Positions 4,972 to 5,408 of a DNA stretch of 5,408 nt are shown piece by piece. The stretch's first letter is position 1. Every line of letters starts with the position of its first letter. The stretch is taken from NCBI GenBank assembly GCA_002391065.1, contig DGRP01000147.1:1-5408 (forward strand), given 5' to 3'. The position numbers and the translations under genes are program-made. The notes below the pieces were generated by a model that did no database searches, was not told the DNA's origin, and saw only the letters and a list, made by a program, of their open reading frames with translations. Origin of the DNA: Ruminococcus sp. UBA4385 (GTDB lineage Bacteria; Bacillota_A; Clostridia; Oscillospirales; Ruminococcaceae).

Positions 4972-5408
<437 letters not shown>

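Overview
The window looks like chromosomal DNA of a Gram-positive clostridial bacterium, most likely Ruminococcus or a close relative in the Oscillospiraceae. The evidence is a clostridial-type Rex repressor, a class I ketol-acid reductoisomerase, strong Shine-Dalgarno sequences, near-consensus sigma-A promoters and a moderate GC content. The genus is inferred from protein character and not proven.

Layout, left to right. Positions 1-59 hold what looks like the last 18 codons of an upstream gene. A consensus promoter (83-111) then drives a plus-strand run of three genes: a Ser/Thr/Glu-rich lipoprotein (163-1119), a small two-CBS-domain protein (1121-1549) whose start codon lies one base after the lipoprotein stop, and a membrane-anchored D-Ala-D-Ala carboxypeptidase (1625-2791) that ends at a terminator (2809-2841). 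The gene for the NADH-sensing repressor Rex (2908-3537) follows with its own promoter. Convergent to it on the minus strand is pyrE (3959-4618), with its own promoter and a strong terminator. Further right, also on the minus strand, is the C-terminal part of ilvC (4972-5408), cut by the window edge.

The most unusual structure is a pair of about 225-bp repeats in opposite orientation, at 3545-3774 just after rex and at 4727-4949 just after ilvC. They bracket pyrE. Each copy carries two CCCACT/AGTGGG hairpins, a short GCAGGG-AAAA-CCCTGC hairpin and a long conserved tail, and one hairpin in each ends in a T-run like a terminator. It reads as a dispersed, structured intergenic element that doubles as a 3' terminator. 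The inverted arrangement could also allow recombination across pyrE.

Functionally, the first three genes form a plausible envelope module: a surface lipoprotein, a cytosolic nucleotide-sensing CBS protein and a peptidoglycan-trimming enzyme. Rex (redox control), pyrE (pyrimidine synthesis) and ilvC (branched-chain amino acid synthesis) are separate transcription units with housekeeping roles. I do not see a clear new multi-gene system. The repeat pair, the CBS-lipoprotein coupling and the altered SxN motif of the carboxypeptidase are the items most worth checking.
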